Positions 5,977 to 7,909 of a stretch of DNA of 7,909 bases are shown here, piece by piece (the stretch's first letter is position 1; each line of letters opens with the position of its first letter). The notes below the pieces were generated by a model. That model saw only the letters and a program-made list of their open reading frames with translations, searched no databases and was not told where the DNA came from. Source of the stretch: Blastococcus sp. CT_GayMR20 (lineage in GTDB: Bacteria > Actinomycetota > Actinomycetes > Mycobacteriales > Geodermatophilaceae). The position numbers and the translations under genes are program-made. The DNA lies in NCBI RefSeq assembly GCF_004570345.1, contig NZ_SPQM01000180.1:1-7909 (forward strand), read 5' to 3'.

Positions 5977-7176
5977 GTGTCGTCCCTGATCCGTCGCGGC
6001 GCGCTGGTCGCCGCCCTCGCCGGCCCGGCCGGGTTCGTCGCCCGCGCTGCCTGGGGGCTGCCCCGCGCGCTCGGTGCCCACCGGCGCCGGCTGCGCCCCG
6101 TCGTCGCCGGCTCGCCGCACTTCTCCGACGGCAAGTTCCACAACACGCTCGAGACCCCCGCGCTGGCCCCGGCGAACACCCGTGACGGGCTGCTGCGGCA
6201 GTGGCACGAGGAGCGGCACGTCGGCCTGCCGGGCGCACCGATCCCCCTCGCGCACGCGGAGATCCCGGCCGAGGCGGCCGAGCTCGCCGTCACCTGGTTC
6301 GGCCACGCCAGCGCCCTGCTCGAGGTGGACGGCCGCCGGGTGCTCGTCGACCCGGTGTGGGGATTCCGGGTGTCGCCGTCTCCGGTGTTCGGGCCGACGC
6401 GCCTGCACGAGCCGCCGGTCCCGCTCGAGGAGCTGCCACCGGTCGACGCCGTCCTCATCTCGCACGACCACTACGACCACCTCGACCTGCCGACCGTCGA
6501 AGGGCTGCTCGAGACCCAGTCGGCGCCGTTCGTCGTCCCGCTGGGCATCGGCGAGCACCTGCGCAAGTGGGGCGTGCCCGAGAAGCGCATCGTCGAGCTC
6601 GACTGGGAGGGCGAGCACACGATCGGCGACCTGACGCTCACCTGCACCGAGGCGCGGCACTTCTCCGGGCGGTACTTCCACCGCGACACCACGCTGTGGG
6701 CCTCGTGGGCGATCAGCGGCCCGCGGCACCGGGTGTTCTTCGGCGGCGACACCGGCTACACCCCCGCGTTCGCCGGCATCGGCGCCCGCCTGGGCCCGTT
6801 CGACCTCACGCTCCTGCCGATCGGCGCCTACAACGACGCGTGGCACGCGATCCACATGGACCCGGAGGAGGCGATGCGGGCGCACGGCGACCTCGGCGGC
6901 CGGGTGCTGCTGCCGATCCACTGGGCCACGTTCAACCTGGCCTTCCACCGCTGGGCCGAGCCGGTGCAGCGGCTGCTCGCCGCCGCCCAGCGCACCGGCG
7001 CGCAGGTCGTCGTCCCCCGGCCCGGTGAGCGGGTCGACGTGCTGGACCCGCCGGCGCTCGAGGACTGGTGGACGGCGGTCGGCTCGCTCCCCGAGGGCGA
7101 GCACGTGCACACGCAGGGCCCCGGCAGCGCGCTCCTGGTGCGGGCCGCGACGCGCCTCCTGCGGATCGGCAGCTGA
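5977..7176 (+). CDS. NAPE-PLD/RomA-like metallo-beta-lactamase-fold hydrolase
   Basis: This 399-residue protein belongs to the Lactamase_B_2 branch that includes N-acyl-phosphatidylethanolamine phospholipase D and bacterial RomA-like proteins, probably hydrolysing a phosphodiester or related bond with two zinc ions. Visible motifs in order: TWFGHAS (106-112), DPVWGFRVSPSP (125-136), S162-H163-D-H165-Y-D167-H168-L-D, ELDWEGE (207-213), ARHFSGR (226-232) with H228, GGDTGY (256-261) with D258, PIGAYNDAW (281-289), HMDPEEA (293-299) and IHWATF (314-319) with H315. All expected metal ligands are present. The N-terminus has a basic start (LIRR) and a hydrophobic stretch (about 9-28) that may tether it to the membrane. 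GTG 5977 is chosen because this N-terminal segment follows at once; no ribosome-binding site is visible. The natural substrate in bacteria is not known. The gene diverges from the MFS exporter and ends 2 bp from the glycosylase. Confidence 0.9.
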   Translation: MSSLIRRGALVAALAGPAGFVARAAWGLPRALGAHRRRLRPVVAGSPHFSDGKFHNTLETPALAPANTRDGLLRQWHEERHVGLPGAPIPLAHAEIPAEAAELAVTWFGHASALLEVDGRRVLVDPVWGFRVSPSPVFGPTRLHEPPVPLEELPPVDAVLISHDHYDHLDLPTVEGLLETQSAPFVVPLGIGEHLRKWGVPEKRIVELDWEGEHTIGDLTLTCTEARHFSGRYFHRDTTLWASWAISGPRHRVFFGGDTGYTPAFAGIGARLGPFDLTLLPIGAYNDAWHAIHMDPEEAMRAHGDLGGRVLLPIHWATFNLAFHRWAEPVQRLLAAAQRTGAQVVVPRPGERVDVLDPPALEDWWTAVGSLPEGEHVHTQGPGSALLVRAATRLLRIGS

Positions 7177-7178
7177 CC

Positions 7179-7909
7179 TCAGCGCAGGAGCTTCGACATC
7201 CGGCGGTCGGCCAGCGGCTTGCCACCCGTCTGGCAGGTGGGGCAGTACTGCAGCGACGTGTCAGCGAAGCTGACCTCGCGCACGGTGTCGCCGCAGACCG
7301 GGCACGGCAGCCCGGTGCGCGCGTGCACGGTCAGCCCCGAGCGCTTCTCCCCCTTGAGCGTCGCCGCCTTCTGGCCGACCTGCCGGTCGAGCGCGTCGGT
7401 CAGCGTCGCCCGGATCGCCTCGTAGAGACGGATCTGTTCGTCACCGGTGAGCTTGTCGGCCATCTTGAACGGCGACAGCTTGGCGGCATGCAGGATCTCG
7501 TCGGAGTAGGCGTTGCCGATGCCCGAGATCAGGGTCTGGTCGGTGAGGGCGCCCTTGAGCTGCCCGCTGCGGGCGGCCATCAGCCGGGCCAGACCCTCCT
7601 GGTCGACCTCGAGGGCGTCGGGCCCGAGCCGCGCGATCCCCGGCACCTCCGACGGCGACCGCACGACGTACACCGCCAGCCCCTTGCGGGTGCCCTGCTC
7701 GGTGAGGTCGAAGCCGTTGCCGTCGTCGAGGTGCACGCGCAGGGCCAGCGGCCCCTTTCCCGGCTTGGGCGGGGCGGGGGGCAGGGCGTTGCGCCAGTGC
7801 AGCCAGCCGGCCCGGGCCAGGTGGACGACGAGGTGCAGGCCCGACACGTCGAGATCGAGGAACTTGCCGTGCCGGCTGGCACCGGTGACCTCGAGCCCGG
7901 CCAGCGCGC
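7179..7909 (-). CDS. Fpg/Nei-family DNA glycosylase, N-terminus cut by window edge
   Basis: This enzyme excises oxidised bases from DNA and nicks the abasic site (base excision repair). 242 C-terminal residues are visible; the first roughly 45, including the catalytic Pro-Glu start, lie beyond the right edge. The conserved beta-hairpin lysine is seen in RHGKFLDLD (K15 of the fragment). The helix-two-turn-helix DNA-binding region runs through LKGALTDQTLISGIGNAYSDEIL (fragment about 117-139). A C4 zinc finger has C202-x2-C205-x16-C222-x2-C225, followed by an extra tail of about 17 residues ending in KLLR. Where canonical Fpg has HLxMxG, this protein reads HLARAG (29-34), so the base-flipping Met is absent; it may be an actinobacterial Nei-like or Fpg-like paralogue with different lesion preference. 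Without the N-terminus I do not assign fpg or nei. Confidence 0.92.
   Translation of the reverse strand, partial: ALAGLEVTGASRHGKFLDLDVSGLHLVVHLARAGWLHWRNALPPAPPKPGKGPLALRVHLDDGNGFDLTEQGTRKGLAVYVVRSPSEVPGIARLGPDALEVDQEGLARLMAARSGQLKGALTDQTLISGIGNAYSDEILHAAKLSPFKMADKLTGDEQIRLYEAIRATLTDALDRQVGQKAATLKGEKRSGLTVHARTGLPCPVCGDTVREVSFADTSLQYCPTCQTGGKPLADRRMSKLLR

Noticed and set aside
5870..6238. N-terminal extension of the MFS frame upstream to 6238
   Set aside because: The extra 123 residues are low-complexity Arg/Ala/Pro, antisense to the hydrolase gene and absent from the family; the MFS-typical N-terminus starts after GTG 5869.
1..7909. CRISPR array, toxin-antitoxin, phage defence or mobile element
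   Set aside because: No direct-repeat array, transposase, terminal repeats or defence-type domain was seen; all space is taken by metabolic, transport, regulatory and repair genes.

Overview
The window is very G+C-rich, uses GTG starts freely and favours G or C at third codon positions. With the gene families present, this points to a high-GC actinobacterium, perhaps near Pseudonocardiales or Geodermatophilales; the lineage is inference. It is almost wholly coding. The only real gaps are two divergent intergenic regions, about 137 bp (1800-1936) and 107 bp (5870-5976). I see no tRNA, rRNA, CRISPR array, insertion sequence or phage gene.

Left part (1-1799, minus strand): a two-gene operon of a DUF485 small membrane protein followed, with an 8-nt overlap, by an ActP/MctC-type cation:acetate symporter that runs off the left edge. 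This is the familiar yjcH-actP arrangement for monocarboxylate uptake.

Middle part (1937-4634): going rightward are a membrane-anchored SpoIIE/RsbU-type PP2C phosphatase and a Rieske non-haem iron oxygenase. The phosphatase frame has no stop before the oxygenase begins and overlaps it by 193 nt. The oxygenase is the most unusual gene here: an intact N-terminal Rieske domain, a Pro/Ala linker, a second Rieske-like segment without its iron-sulfur binding part, then a catalytic domain with intact iron-site motifs. Facing it on the minus strand is a previously easy-to-miss 50-residue zinc-ribbon gene, joined by an ATGA overlap to the MFS exporter upstream of it.

Right part (4631-7909): the MFS exporter (minus) and a NAPE-PLD-like metallo-beta-lactamase hydrolase (plus) diverge from a short region holding an operator-like inverted repeat. 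The hydrolase converges, 2 bp apart, on an Fpg/Nei-type DNA glycosylase that is cut by the right edge and lacks its catalytic N-terminus.

No single pathway links all the genes. The acetate operon is self-contained. The phosphatase-oxygenase pair and the exporter-zinc-ribbon pair look like transcription units, but a joint function is not demonstrated by the sequence.
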